Source of the DNA: Pseudomonas neustonica
GTDB taxonomy: Bacteria; Pseudomonadota; Gammaproteobacteria; Pseudomonadales; Pseudomonadaceae
Length of the DNA stretch: 64,000 nt
Assembly (NCBI RefSeq): GCF_003797945.1
Contig: NZ_RKKU01000002.1
Location: 62,001 to 126,000, forward strand
Direction of reading: 5' to 3'
Below are positions 1-9,584 of this stretch, piece by piece. The notes under the pieces are model-generated. The model saw only the letters and a program-made list of their open reading frames with translations. It was not told the DNA's origin and made no database searches. Numbering within the stretch: the stretch's first letter is position 1; each line of letters starts with the position of its first letter. The translations under genes were made by a program, and so were the position numbers.

Positions 1-1358
<1,358 letters not shown>

Positions 1359-1400
1359 TGGGTGCGTCCCCGCGAGGGGACGCAAAACCGAGGCAAAACA

Positions 1401-1844
1401 ATGGCTATGACAGTGCACTGCGATATCGTAAGCGCGGAAGAAGAGCTGTTTTCAGGCCTGGTTGAGCGCGTGATAGCACACGGTAACCTGGGTGATCTGG
1501 GCATTATGCCCGGCCACGCACCGCTGCTAACCGACCTCAAGCCAGGCCCCGTTCGGGTGATCAAACAGGATGGTAGCGAGGAGGTGTTTTACATCTCTGG
1601 CGGCTTCCTGGAAGTACAGCCCAGCGTGGTCAAAGTGCTCGCCGACACAGCGGTACGTGCCGGTGACATTGACGAAGCAGCTGCTCTGGAAGCAAAGAAA
1701 GCCGCAGAAGCGGCTCTCAACGAGAAGGGTGCCGAGTTCGATTACGGTTCGGCTTCTGCTCGTCTTGCCGAAGCGGCAGCGCAACTGCGCACCGTGCAGG
1801 AACTTCGCAAGAAATACGGTGGACCAGCGAGCAACAATCGCTGA
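1401..1844 (+). CDS. atpC: ATP synthase F1 subunit epsilon
   Basis: Epsilon subunit of F1: the central-stalk protein that couples rotation to catalysis and inhibits ATP hydrolysis. It has 147 residues. The start chosen is ATG 1401 ([19 protein letters not shown]), which has a GAGG ribosome site about 8 bases upstream. An in-frame upstream codon at 1362 would add 13 residues with no family similarity. The N-terminal beta-sandwich carries the family motif [19 protein letters not shown] (about residues 31-50). The C-terminal half is a helical hairpin rich in Ala and Glu. It is the last gene of the atp operon and is followed at once by a strong intrinsic terminator at 1858-1885. Confidence 0.97.
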   Translation: MAMTVHCDIVSAEEELFSGLVERVIAHGNLGDLGIMPGHAPLLTDLKPGPVRVIKQDGSEEVFYISGGFLEVQPSVVKVLADTAVRAGDIDEAAALEAKKAAEAALNEKGAEFDYGSASARLAEAAAQLRTVQELRKKYGGPASNNR

Positions 1845-1857
1845 GTTTTCCAACAAT

Positions 1858-1885
1858 AAAAAAGGCAGCTTCGGCTGCCTTTTTT
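1858..1885 (+). terminator. Intrinsic terminator of the atp operon
   Basis: A perfect 12-bp stem, AAAAAAGGCAGC (1858-1869) with GCTGCCTTTTTT (1874-1885), closes on a TTCG tetraloop and ends in a T-tract. It begins 13 bases after the atpC stop. This is a textbook rho-independent terminator. Because the stem is A/T-flanked on both sides it could also act on the opposite strand. Confidence 0.93.
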
Positions 1886-1891
1886 ATTGCC

Positions 1892-1954
1892 CTCAAGCCT
1901 CAAGCCTCAAGCCTCAAGCCTCAAGCTGAAAGCTGAAAGCTGAAAGCTAGAAGC
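1892..1954 (+). repeat. Tandem 7-bp repeats ending in AAGC (array A)
   Basis: Nine consecutive heptamers: CTCAAGC five times (1892-1926), TGAAAGC three times (1927-1947), then TAGAAGC (1948-1954). All share the 3' core AAGC. The array starts just after the atp terminator. It faces array B (2011-2059), whose units begin with the complementary GCTT, so the pair can form an imperfect long hairpin. Function is unknown. Confidence 0.9.
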
Positions 1955-2010
1955 CCACCCAAAGTTCAAATAGAGCTTGACTGGTCAAACCCGGCCGCCA
2001 TCCTGTTAAC

Positions 2011-2059
2011 GCTTGCAGCTTGCAGCTTGCAGCTTGCAGCTTGCAGCTTGCAGCTTGCA
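2011..2059 (+). repeat. Seven tandem copies of GCTTGCA (array B)
   Basis: Seven perfect head-to-tail copies of GCTTGCA, ending 47 bases before the glmU start codon. The repeat is in frame-open DNA, which is why upstream in-frame start codons for glmU exist inside it; the resulting Leu-Ala-Ala-Cys type peptide is an artefact. The unit is the reverse complement of TGCAAGC and so belongs to the same AAGC family as array A. Between the arrays (1955-2010) I see no other feature. Perfect copies suggest recent slippage expansion. Confidence 0.9.
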
Positions 2060-2106
2060 CTTTTGCTATCATCCACGGAAGTTTCCCGTCACTACAGGAC
2101 GTTTTA

Positions 2107-3468
2107 ATGAATCTGCACGTTGTCATCCTCGCTGCCGGTCAAGGCACACGCATGCGCTCTTCCTTACCCAAGGTCCTCCATCCGGTTGCCGGTAAGCCGA
2201 TGCTGGGGCACGTGATTGATTGCGCCCGTGCGCTCTCTCCAGAGCGTATTCATGTCGTTATTGGGCATGGCGCGGAACAGGTACAGCAGCAGCTTGATGC
2301 AGCGGATCTGAACTGGGTAATGCAGCATGAACAGCTGGGTACCGGGCATGCGGTAGCCCAGGCGCTGCCGGATACTGCTGGAGCAGAGCAGATTCTTGTC
2401 CTTTACGGCGATGTACCCTTGTTACAGGTTGCGACGCTGGAGCACCTCAGCCGTCAGGCTGGTGCACAGGCGCTGGGCTTGCTTACAGTCAATATGCAGG
2501 ACCCGACCGGGTATGGCCGCATCGTGCGTGACGCTGCCGAGCGTGTGATGGCGATTGTCGAACAGAAGGATGCCAGCCCGGAACAGTTGCTGATCAACGA
2601 AGGCAATACCGGCATCATGGCGCTGCCGGGTGGTCGCGCTGCAGCATGGCTCGGCAGCCTGTCGAATCAGAATGCGCAGGGTGAGTATTATCTTACCGAT
2701 GTAGTGGCGCTAGCGGTGGCCGAGGCGGTTCCGGTTGAGGTCGCGCAGCCGACGAGCGAGCAGGAGGTGATGGGTGCCAACAATCGGGTTCAGCTCGCGG
2801 TGTTGGAGCGCGAATATCAGGCGCGTCAGGCGCTACGCCTGATGACAGCGGGTGTCACCTTGGCTGATCCGGCGCGGGTGGATGTGCGCGGTGAATTGGT
2901 CGTTGGGCGTGACATCAGTGTGGACATCAATGTGGTATTCGAAGGCAAGGTAAGTATTGCTGATAACGTGATCATTGAGGCGAACTGCGTTATCCGCGAC
3001 TCTGTGATCGCTGCTGGAAGCCATATCAAGGCATTCAGCCACCTTGAGCAGGCACAGGTAGGGGAAGATTGTGAAGTCGGCCCATACGCGCGCCTGCGCC
3101 CAGGTACTTGCCTTGCCCGTGGGGCCAAAATCGGTAATTTTGTGGAAACCAAGAAAGCGAATATCGGCGAAGGCTCAAAGGTTAACCACTTGTCTTACAT
3201 TGGCGACGCCGAGGTCGGTAGCAACGTTAACATCGGCGCTGGGACCATTACCTGCAACTATGATGGCGTAAATAAGCACAAAACCCGTATCGAAGACGCT
3301 GCATTTATTGGCACCAACAGCGCCTTGGTTGCGCCGGTAACCGTGGGTGCGAGGTCAACGACTGCGGCTGGCTCAACTATCACGATGGATGTCCCAGCTG
3401 ACAGTTTGGCCGTCAGCCGTGCGCGCCAGCGCAACATCAGTGGCTGGAAGCGCCCCCAGAAAAAATGA
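2107..3468 (+). CDS. glmU: Bifunctional UDP-GlcNAc pyrophosphorylase / GlcN-1-P acetyltransferase
   Basis: Makes UDP-N-acetylglucosamine for peptidoglycan and LPS: it acetylates glucosamine-1-phosphate, then transfers UMP from UTP. It has 453 residues, the usual length. The start is ATG 2107 ([16 protein letters not shown]) with an AGGA element 9 bases before it; in-frame codons from 2020 lie in the 7-bp repeat. The N-terminal nucleotidyltransferase domain has LAAGQGTRM (residues 8-16) and [10 protein letters not shown]. The C-terminal left-handed beta-helix shows hexapeptide repeats, [11 protein letters not shown] and the active-site region NHLSYIGD. It follows the atp operon, as in other pseudomonads, but behind its own promoter region, because a terminator separates the two. 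Confidence 0.97.
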   Translation: MNLHVVILAAGQGTRMRSSLPKVLHPVAGKPMLGHVIDCARALSPERIHVVIGHGAEQVQQQLDAADLNWVMQHEQLGTGHAVAQALPDTAGAEQILVLYGDVPLLQVATLEHLSRQAGAQALGLLTVNMQDPTGYGRIVRDAAERVMAIVEQKDASPEQLLINEGNTGIMALPGGRAAAWLGSLSNQNAQGEYYLTDVVALAVAEAVPVEVAQPTSEQEVMGANNRVQLAVLEREYQARQALRLMTAGVTLADPARVDVRGELVVGRDISVDINVVFEGKVSIADNVIIEANCVIRDSVIAAGSHIKAFSHLEQAQVGEDCEVGPYARLRPGTCLARGAKIGNFVETKKANIGEGSKVNHLSYIGDAEVGSNVNIGAGTITCNYDGVNKHKTRIEDAAFIGTNSALVAPVTVGARSTTAAGSTITMDVPADSLAVSRARQRNISGWKRPQKK

Positions 3469-3592
3469 GCGCGCCTGCTCGGCTCAACCTCGGCGTGGGT
3501 AGGGCGCGCCCGCTTTGCGGTTCAGCGTGTTCAAGCGGGCATCATGCGTAAGTAAGCACCGGCAGAGGGCCGTTCTTAACCTAGGAAAGTCT

Positions 3593-4045
3593 ATGAAAAT
3601 CAGATGCTTGATTGCAGTTATGGCATGTTCTTGGGCGGTGAGCGTAACCGCTGAACCGCTTGAGCAAACCCTGATGTTAGGTTCGGAGTCTTTCACCTTT
3701 GATGTTGCTGCTGACCCGGAGACTCGTCGACAAGGCCTGATGGGCCGTGAGCTAGCGGATAACACCGGCATGCTGTTCGACTTTCCGGTGGGTACACGTC
3801 CGGCTATCTGGATGCACAATATGCAGATCAGCCTGGATTTGCTGTTTGTCAGTGCCAGTGGCCGCATTGAGCACATCTTCCCCGAGGTTCCTCCTTGTGC
3901 ACAGATGCCCTGCAGCATTTACCAGGCTGCTGAGCCGCTACGCTATGTTCTGGAGGTTCCAGCAGGAACGGTCGGGGCTATGGGCCTAAAGCAGGGCCAG
4001 ACGCTGGATATGAGCGGTCTGCCAGCCTCGCCGCCGGCTAACTAA
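3593..4045 (+). CDS. DUF192 family secreted protein
   Basis: A 150-residue protein of the DUF192 family, whose biochemical role is not established. The start is ATG 3593 (MKIRCLIAVMACSWAVSVTAEP) with TAGGAAAG upstream; in-frame codons from 3515 lack a ribosome site. The first ~21 residues form a cleavable signal peptide ending near VTA-EP, so the protein should be periplasmic. Family hallmarks are RRQGLMGRELADNTGMLFDF (about residues 43-62) and IWMHNMQISLDLLFV. The C-terminal part has two nearby cysteines (PPCAQMPC) that could form a disulfide. It stands alone between glmU and a convergent hypothetical gene. Confidence 0.88.
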   Translation: MKIRCLIAVMACSWAVSVTAEPLEQTLMLGSESFTFDVAADPETRRQGLMGRELADNTGMLFDFPVGTRPAIWMHNMQISLDLLFVSASGRIEHIFPEVPPCAQMPCSIYQAAEPLRYVLEVPAGTVGAMGLKQGQTLDMSGLPASPPAN

Positions 4046-4054
4046 CCCGGCGGC

Positions 4055-4429
4055 CTACTCCGGATTTTGCGCTGGTGATTGCCAGGCTCCCTTGCTGACT
4101 TTTTCGCAGTAGGCCTTTAACACGGGAGCGTCATTTGGGTCGCTGTAATAAAAAATCGACTGCTGATAACCCACGCCGTCAGTGTGCGACCCTGCACAGA
4201 TACCATAAGCTTCCGCCGGGCATTCATCGACCATGGTGATCTCGAAGCTTCTGTCCGGGATTTGCGGGTGACAAAAGTTGTCAGCGAACAAATGCTGAGG
4301 AATGGTCATATTCTGCTGACACATGCGAATGGGTACTTTTTGATCAGTGGACACGATCAGGCAGGCTTGTGCCCAAGCGTGCGTAGTGCTGAGTAAACAC
4401 ATCAGTGGGATAAACAAAAAACGGGTCAT
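4055..4429 (-). CDS. Hypothetical small periplasmic cysteine-rich protein
   Basis: I do not recognise the family. It has 124 residues with a clear Sec signal peptide (MTRFLFIPLMCLLSTTHAWAQ, predicted cleavage after AWA). The mature part is about 103 residues with six cysteines (in ACLI, RMCQQ, NFCHP, DECPA, GICAG, AYCEK), an even number that fits three disulfides in the periplasm. It is convergent with the DUF192 gene, whose stop is 9 bases away. Codon use resembles the neighbours and the signal peptide is convincing, so it is probably a real gene. Confidence 0.7.
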   Translation of the reverse strand: MTRFLFIPLMCLLSTTHAWAQACLIVSTDQKVPIRMCQQNMTIPQHLFADNFCHPQIPDRSFEITMVDECPAEAYGICAGSHTDGVGYQQSIFYYSDPNDAPVLKAYCEKVSKGAWQSPAQNPE

Positions 4430-4461
4430 GTTGGCCTGCGCATCAAGGCAAAGGGGCTAGA

Positions 4462-5427
4462 TTACTGGCTCAGAGCAACCTGTCGCAAGCTATGTTCCAA
4501 GACGTTGGCGTTATCCACATCGGCGACAATCAGTTCTATGCGGTTGTCCTGCCGCCAAGGACTGTCCTGCCAGGCAGGCTTGGTATCGGGCAACAGATTA
4601 AACGCTTTCCAGCCCTGATCTGTATTTACGATGCCCTTGGCACGTTGCCACTGGCTACTGGTAAGCCAGTGCTCTAGCTGGGTTAGGCTGAAACGCTGTG
4701 TTGGTGACATACGCCAGCCCAGGGAGTAGGGCGCTCGTTGCAACTGGTGTGACCTGATCCAGTTCGTGTTCTCTAGCCAAAGTGTTGGTAACTCGGTTGC
4801 TGCTGTTGCCTCTGGTACGCGAGCGGTGGCCAGCTCTGTTTCTGCCTGTGGCAGGTGCTGCCAGTCAAGGTAGCCCTGACGGGTAAAGCGCAGCTGCTGT
4901 GTACTAAATCGTTGTTGCAAGGCTTCTGCGGCGTGGCTGCTCAGCTTATCCGCTTTATTGCATACGACCAGACTCGCCAGGGGTAAGGCTTGTTGTTGGC
5001 TGTCAGCTAAGGGGGCGCCAGATGCTAGCGCTGCCCCGTCCACTACCATCACCAGCGGCTGCAATGCCAGAACGCCGACCCAGGGCGACTGCCCTAGCTG
5101 CTCAAGCAGTTTTGCCGGATGGCCCAGGCCTGAGGCCTCTATGAACAGCCGATCAGGTTTTGCCTTGCGCAATAGCCGTCCCAGGCCGACCTGAAAGGGT
5201 AGGCCATTCACACAGCACAGGCAGCCGCCTGGTATCTCACTGAGACTAATGCCATCTGTCTGCTCGCTGGTGAGTAGGGCAAGATCCAAGCCTATTTGCC
5301 CAAACTCATTGATCAGGATCGCCCAGTGCTCGCGCTCTGGCTTTTGTCGCATCAGGCTCATCAGCAGGGAGGTTTTGCCTGCACCTAGAGGACCCGCTAG
5401 CAAGTGGGTAGGGATTTGGCTCAGCAT
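4462..5427 (-). CDS. CobW/COG0523 family metal-chaperone GTPase
   Basis: A 321-residue G3E-family GTPase. Family members insert or deliver metals (zinc, cobalt, iron) to client proteins using GTP. Visible motifs are Walker A GPLGAGKT (residues 12-19), the metal-binding GGCLCC (67-72), GTP-contact NKAD in VVCNKADKL, and the CobW C-terminal domain beginning near residue 200. The start is ATG 5427. The metal cannot be told from the sequence; no Zur-like operator or histidine-rich loop was seen. The 14-bp core palindrome of parS lies 28-43 bases before the start codon, so ParB bound there could affect this promoter. Confidence 0.88.
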   Translation of the reverse strand: MLSQIPTHLLAGPLGAGKTSLLMSLMRQKPEREHWAILINEFGQIGLDLALLTSEQTDGISLSEIPGGCLCCVNGLPFQVGLGRLLRKAKPDRLFIEASGLGHPAKLLEQLGQSPWVGVLALQPLVMVVDGAALASGAPLADSQQQALPLASLVVCNKADKLSSHAAEALQQRFSTQQLRFTRQGYLDWQHLPQAETELATARVPEATAATELPTLWLENTNWIRSHQLQRAPYSLGWRMSPTQRFSLTQLEHWLTSSQWQRAKGIVNTDQGWKAFNLLPDTKPAWQDSPWRQDNRIELIVADVDNANVLEHSLRQVALSQ

Positions 5428-5454
5428 GACAGGCGCGAATGCGCTGGAGGCAAG

Positions 5455-5470
5455 GGTTCCACGTGGAACA
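5455..5470 (-). promoter_or_regulatory. parS: parS centromere site (ParB binding)
   Basis: Read on the minus strand this is TGTTCCACGTGGAACC, the exact 16-mer described for chromosomal parS sites of Pseudomonas. It has a perfect 14-bp palindromic core, GTTCCACGTGGAAC (5456-5469). ParB loads here and spreads to form the partition complex that ParA and SMC act on. In pseudomonads these sites cluster close to oriC, which fits the nearby atp operon and glmU. It lies in the 86-bp gap upstream of the CobW gene. I found only one copy in the window. Confidence 0.88.
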
Positions 5471-5513
5471 AAGGGTGTCCGATAAAATTTATAAGCATTT
5501 GATTAATATAGAT

Positions 5514-5891
5514 TTAATGCATTCTATGCAGCGTGGCTGTAGGTTGTTCTTTGGCTTGCTGGTCTGAATCCCCACCCGGGAAAGGATGCGGCGCCATTTC
5601 GAGATGCAGCAGTTGCTGACCATGCAAATCTATATAGCCATCGTAGCGATGCTCACCTGTGACGGTGAACTCGAATGCATAGCGACGAACCAGACCGGGT
5701 CGGCCGCGTCGATTGCGCGCGATCCTCATGCCGGTAAGGGCAATACTATCGTCCAGCAGCTGTACGTCGCTGCGTTGGCAATGATTGCGCACCAAACGCA
5801 TGGCCTGATCGCGTAGACCCAAATTGCGTAAAAGCCACCAGCCGATCAGCAGAAGCAGCATCAGCAAGGCAACATGACCTAGATTGAACAC
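5514..5891 (-). CDS. DUF3301 family membrane-anchored protein
   Basis: A 125-residue protein matching the DUF3301 family of gamma-proteobacteria; function unknown. The start is GTG 5891 (MFNLGHVALLML), with GAGGT about 9 bases upstream. One N-terminal transmembrane segment (about residues 5-22, LLMLLLLIGWWLL) is followed by a soluble domain with the family features NHCQRSDVQLLDDSIAL, RRYAFEFTVTGEHRYDGYI and LHLEMAPHPF. The likely topology is a single-pass inner-membrane protein. It lies between a diguanylate cyclase gene upstream and the parS/CobW region downstream. Confidence 0.82.
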   Translation of the reverse strand: MFNLGHVALLMLLLLIGWWLLRNLGLRDQAMRLVRNHCQRSDVQLLDDSIALTGMRIARNRRGRPGLVRRYAFEFTVTGEHRYDGYIDLHGQQLLHLEMAPHPFPGGDSDQQAKEQPTATLHRMH

Positions 5892-5945
5892 CGCTAGGGA
5901 CCTCGTAGTAAAAAATGGCTGTTTGAGTATGCCACGTAACCAATG

Positions 5946-7139
5946 TTACGGGTTTGGTGACCAGAGCTTTATCCGGTTTCTTCCGCCCGCTTTTGCCGCA
6001 TAGAGCGCCTGGTCGGCCCGTTTAAGCAGGCTGTCGGGGGTATCATTGGGCTCTAGTTCTGCCAGGCCACCACTGAAGCGCAGTTGATAGACTTGCTCCT
6101 GGTAGTGCTGAGGCTGGCCACATATCCCATCATGCAGGCGCTGCAGCACAGCCTGGGCTTCAGTTGCGGTGGTTTGCGGCATCAACAAGACAAACTCTTC
6201 ACCACCAAAGCGGGCAAACACATCAGTAGCGCGGGCGTGTTCATGACAGTGCCAGGCAAATTGCTGTAACGCATGGTCGCCACCCAGATGACCCAAGCTA
6301 TCGTTGAGCCTCTTGAAGTGGTCCAGATCAAGCATAGCCAGGCATAGCGCGGTTTTATAACGTTGGGCGCGAGCCATTTCTTGCAGTAAATGTTCATGAA
6401 AGGCACGCCGGTTAAGTACGCAGGTGAGCGAGTCTCGGGTGGCGAGTTCTTGCAGCTGATCGGCCAGTTGTTGGCTGCGCGCTAGTACGCGCTGTGTGGT
6501 CATCAAGGTGCAACCGATAAAGCCCATGACCAAGGCAGGGATCGCAAAGTTATATGGCAGCAGGTAGCTGAACGATTCATAGGGCTGGATATAGGGTTGA
6601 TCGTGCCACCAGTCGTGGTAGCCAAGGTAGCCACGAAGTAGGGTTACGACAGAATAAATAGTCAGGCTGACACCGACCAATAGCCGGGCTGGCCTGGTTT
6701 GCGCGTCATGCTGGTAGCGTAGCAGCAGCCAGATAGCCTGCGCGGGTAGAAGTCCGGCAATGGTCGAGTACACCCCCATAAGGAAATCCGAGTTGCCGTC
6801 GAATAGCCAGTAATGAGTGTTAACCAGTGACATCAGACCCGCACTGACCGGGACTGTCCACCAGGGCAGCGGACGCCCCAGAAAGCGAAAAATGCCGAGT
6901 AAAAACAAGGCCTCGCCAGCCAGTTGAGCGGCATTACCAAGAACGTTGAGCACGGGGTTGTGGCTGATGATAAAGCCGATGAACAAGGCAATGCCGCCAA
7001 TTAACGACCAGCTTCCTGCCATCCAGAAACCGGGGCCCCGTTCGGTTGGCACCATAACGCGCAATGCTGTTGCGCTGATGGCGATAGCCAGCAACAGACA
7101 TATACCCAGCAACATTGGAGAAAAGTACAACACACCCAT
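5946..7139 (-). CDS. Membrane diguanylate cyclase (GGDEF)
   Basis: Makes cyclic di-GMP from two GTP. It has 397 residues. The N-terminal half (about 1-210) is very hydrophobic, with about six or seven membrane segments and no named sensor domain that I recognise. The C-terminal GGDEF domain starts near TRDSLTCVLNRRAFHEHL. The active-site loop is GGEEF in ARFGGEEFVLLMP, an active variant. The product-inhibition site RxxD is present as RATD, five residues before GGEEF, so feedback control by c-di-GMP is expected. It is 69 bases downstream of trmO on the same strand. The signal sensed by the membrane part is unknown. Confidence 0.92.
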   Translation of the reverse strand: MGVLYFSPMLLGICLLLAIAISATALRVMVPTERGPGFWMAGSWSLIGGIALFIGFIISHNPVLNVLGNAAQLAGEALFLLGIFRFLGRPLPWWTVPVSAGLMSLVNTHYWLFDGNSDFLMGVYSTIAGLLPAQAIWLLLRYQHDAQTRPARLLVGVSLTIYSVVTLLRGYLGYHDWWHDQPYIQPYESFSYLLPYNFAIPALVMGFIGCTLMTTQRVLARSQQLADQLQELATRDSLTCVLNRRAFHEHLLQEMARAQRYKTALCLAMLDLDHFKRLNDSLGHLGGDHALQQFAWHCHEHARATDVFARFGGEEFVLLMPQTTATEAQAVLQRLHDGICGQPQHYQEQVYQLRFSGGLAELEPNDTPDSLLKRADQALYAAKAGGRNRIKLWSPNP

Positions 7140-7208
7140 AATCGAGCCGCGTCCCGTTTGGCCTGTCGCCCGGAGTATATATGCTAAAGCCGGATTTGTG
7201 ACGCAAGC

Positions 7209-7913
7209 TTAATCGGGTAGGTTTACCTGCTGGATGTCGATAACCCGAATACAGTCGGCCGCCGGGTAATGCCAGCGCACATTCAGATCCCAGAAGCGGC
7301 CGCCATATTCTCGTGAAGGCTCGGGCTGTTGGTAAGCCGGTTTTGGATCCTGCGCCAGGCATTGCTCGATCAGGCCTCTCAAGTCCGTGCGCAAACGCTC
7401 GCCGTGCTCATCGGCTTGCGTTAAGGCCAGCGCTGACCATTCCACCAAAATAGGTGCGGGCGGTGCCGGGGCCAGGTCGTTACGGGCTTCAGGTAGCGCG
7501 TCGGCATAGGGCACGTAGGGCTTGATATCCAGTACCGGCGTGCCATCCAGCAGGTCGATGCCGGACAGCAGCAGCTTGCCGTCAACGATGCCTTCGAGTT
7601 TGACCACGGACTGCCCCAGTGGGTTGGGTCTGTGCGTTGCTCGGCTGGCGAACACCCCGATGCGCTGGTTGCCGCCCAAGCGTGGTGGCCTGACGCGCAG
7701 GTGTTTTGGACCGCTGTCGGCAGCATGAAAGACAAATAACAGCCAAAGGTGACTGACGTGCTCCAGACCGACCAGCGCCTCGGGCTGATTATAGGGTGGG
7801 AACAACTCCAGGATACCGGTGGCAGCGGGCGCCAGTTGGGGCTGGCGCGGAATGGCGAATTTCTCACTGAAGCATGAATGCACCACCCCGATGGGCTCCA
7901 GGGTGTAACTCAT
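7209..7913 (-). CDS. trmO: tRNA (t6A37 N6)-methyltransferase
   Basis: TrmO/TsaA (YaeB) family: uses S-adenosylmethionine to methylate N6 of threonylcarbamoyl-adenosine at position 37 of certain tRNAs, giving m6t6A. It has 234 residues. The N-terminal beta-barrel domain shows EPIGVVHSCFSEKFAIPRQP, then LEHVSHLWLLFVFH, RPPRLGGNQRIGVFASRATHRPNPLGQS and DLLDGTPVLDIKPYVPYAD, all family hallmarks. The smaller C-terminal domain follows from about residue 150. The gene begins one base after the stop of the upstream hydrolase gene, so the two are probably co-transcribed. Confidence 0.93.
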   Translation of the reverse strand: MSYTLEPIGVVHSCFSEKFAIPRQPQLAPAATGILELFPPYNQPEALVGLEHVSHLWLLFVFHAADSGPKHLRVRPPRLGGNQRIGVFASRATHRPNPLGQSVVKLEGIVDGKLLLSGIDLLDGTPVLDIKPYVPYADALPEARNDLAPAPPAPILVEWSALALTQADEHGERLRTDLRGLIEQCLAQDPKPAYQQPEPSREYGGRFWDLNVRWHYPAADCIRVIDIQQVNLPD

Positions 7914-7914
7914 A

Positions 7915-8847
7915 TCAAACGGCCGGCAGCGGTGGAATGCTGTCTGGCCGGTCCGCTGTGATCAGGTGGCTACAGCCTTCTACCTCAATGATCTGTAAGT
8001 TTTCTGCCTGCTGCGCGCTCTGACGCATCGCGGCGGCGTCGAGCACCAGATCCTTGGACGGTACCAGAATGGCGCCGAATTTGACGTGCTGATAAATGTC
8101 AGTGCCGGTGTTTTCCATCCAGTCCGCCAGATCTTTCATATTGGTCACGAAGGTGTTTCCGTAGCGGGGATTGAACGGTAACGCCATGATCAGCTCACGT
8201 TTGCGCGGGTTATCCAGCGGGCCAAAAATCTTGGCATTGGCAGGGCTGATAGGTTGTTGTTGCCAGGCGAACAGATAGAAGGGGGCAAACCAGCGCGCAA
8301 TAGACGGTACCGGCTTGTAGGGCTTACCTTGCGGCAGCACCGGCGCTTCGAGTATTACTTCAACGCGCTCGAATAAATCTGGACGCTGACGCGCGGCTTC
8401 CAGGGTGACCGCACCGCCACGCGAATGGCCATGTACTCGCACCTGGGTACCGGTCGCAAGGTGCTCCAGTGCCTGGTTCAGCACTGCTGCGTCGTAGGCA
8501 ATGGTGCCGGGGCGCTGGCTTGGAACCTTTATCCAGTCAGCTGTGCTGAAGCGTGGCTGGTTGATCGGCAAATGATAGTCCGCGCTGGTCAGCATGATTA
8601 GCTGAATATTGGGGTCGGCATAGTGCTCGGTGAAATAGAGAAAGTTTTCTACAAACCCATGCATCACGATCACACTGCCGCCGGGGGCATCGTCACGGCT
8701 GCGGGCTATTACCGCTGAACCGACCTGAAAAAGCTCGACGGGCAAGTCGACAGCCTGCTTCTGGGGCGATTCACGGCGCAGAAGCCAGCGACGCAGGCTG
8801 GTTACAATGAGTAGCACCAGCCCTATCAGGCCAATTAGAAATTGCAT
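7915..8847 (-). CDS. Alpha/beta hydrolase, membrane-anchored
   Basis: A 310-residue protein with one N-terminal hydrophobic segment (MQFLIGLIGLVLLIVTSL) followed by basic residues, then an alpha/beta-hydrolase fold. The nucleophile elbow is GHSRGG (in VHGHSRGGAVTLEAA); an HGF oxyanion-region motif precedes it (VIVMHGFVENFLYF). A late histidine in GCSHLITADRPDS is the likely catalytic base, and an aspartate in PSKDLVLDAAAM the likely acid. The substrate cannot be predicted. The start ATG 8847 has TGGAG upstream. It is the first gene of the run hydrolase-trmO-diguanylate cyclase. Confidence 0.85.
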   Translation of the reverse strand: MQFLIGLIGLVLLIVTSLRRWLLRRESPQKQAVDLPVELFQVGSAVIARSRDDAPGGSVIVMHGFVENFLYFTEHYADPNIQLIMLTSADYHLPINQPRFSTADWIKVPSQRPGTIAYDAAVLNQALEHLATGTQVRVHGHSRGGAVTLEAARQRPDLFERVEVILEAPVLPQGKPYKPVPSIARWFAPFYLFAWQQQPISPANAKIFGPLDNPRKRELIMALPFNPRYGNTFVTNMKDLADWMENTGTDIYQHVKFGAILVPSKDLVLDAAAMRQSAQQAENLQIIEVEGCSHLITADRPDSIPPLPAV

Positions 8848-8965
8848 TGATCCAACTCCAGTGAAAATGATGACATTTCGACAGCATAGCGGATTGGCTC
8901 CATACGCAGGGCCACCCGGCTGGGCGATTGTATACGACTGCTTTTTAAGGCGGGTTGTTCATGCC

Positions 8966-9508
8966 TCAAGGGCCGTCGTAGAGACCTACCTGGTCGGCAT
9001 CCAGTTCATAGCTGGCATCGGCTAACTGGTTGCTGGTTTGCGATACTCGTAATACCCCCTCTATCCACAGCGGTTGGTAGATATCGCTGAGATCCATGCC
9101 GGCGGGGTAGTTCACCAGAATGATCTGGTTCGGCGGCGGCGGTGGAACGTGAATACAGGCACCGGCGTAAGGGACCAGAAAAAACTGGGTGTAGCGGCCA
9201 TTGGCATCGCTTTCGATCGGCACTGGATAACCGCCGATTTTGATCTGCTGTTGATCCATCTCGGCGACTACCGTAGTGGAGTACATGACCGCGGGGAGTT
9301 TGTTGTCTTCCTGTCGCAGGCTTGTGGTGAAGTCGCCGTTGGCGTCAGGTCCGTTACCATTGCCGTGATCGAGTTCGGGCATGTCCAGCATGGCCTGGTA
9401 GTCCTCGGCGGGCAGCAGGTCGAGCCAGTCGACCTCTTTGGGTTCCGCGCAGACCAGCAGCGGGGCAGTGAGCATAGTCAGCAGCAGTAAAGCACGGCAG
9501 AGCATCAT
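8966..9508 (-). CDS. DUF3299 domain secreted protein
   Basis: A 180-residue exported protein. The start chosen is ATG 9508 (MMLCRALLLLTMLTAPLLVCAEP), which gives a good signal peptide cleaved after VCA. An in-frame codon at 9625 would add 39 residues that overlap the upstream gene. The mature part begins KEVDWLDLLPAEDYQAM. The DUF3299 hallmark FLVPYAGACIHVPPPPPNQ is present near residue 115, followed by a domain ending VGLYDGP. Function is unknown; relatives are often found beside transporter or lipoprotein genes. Here it lies downstream of the HD-GYP response regulator on the same strand, with a 76-base gap. Confidence 0.85.
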   Translation of the reverse strand: MMLCRALLLLTMLTAPLLVCAEPKEVDWLDLLPAEDYQAMLDMPELDHGNGNGPDANGDFTTSLRQEDNKLPAVMYSTTVVAEMDQQQIKIGGYPVPIESDANGRYTQFFLVPYAGACIHVPPPPPNQIILVNYPAGMDLSDIYQPLWIEGVLRVSQTSNQLADASYELDADQVGLYDGP

Positions 9509-9584
9509 CGGGGCAGATCCAGAAAAGGAGAAAAAGGTCAGACAAGGGCGTGGGCAGAAGTGTTCCACAGGCAGGGTAACAAGG

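Noticed and set aside
3470-3592. G/C-rich inverted segments after glmU (around GGCGCGCC)
   Set aside because: The pairing is short, mainly the self-complementary 8-mer, and there is no T-tract, so no terminator is called.
4511-4519. TTATCCACA, a perfect DnaA box (another at 14601-14609)
   Set aside because: Both are isolated and inside coding genes; two copies in 64 kb are close to chance and do not form an origin.
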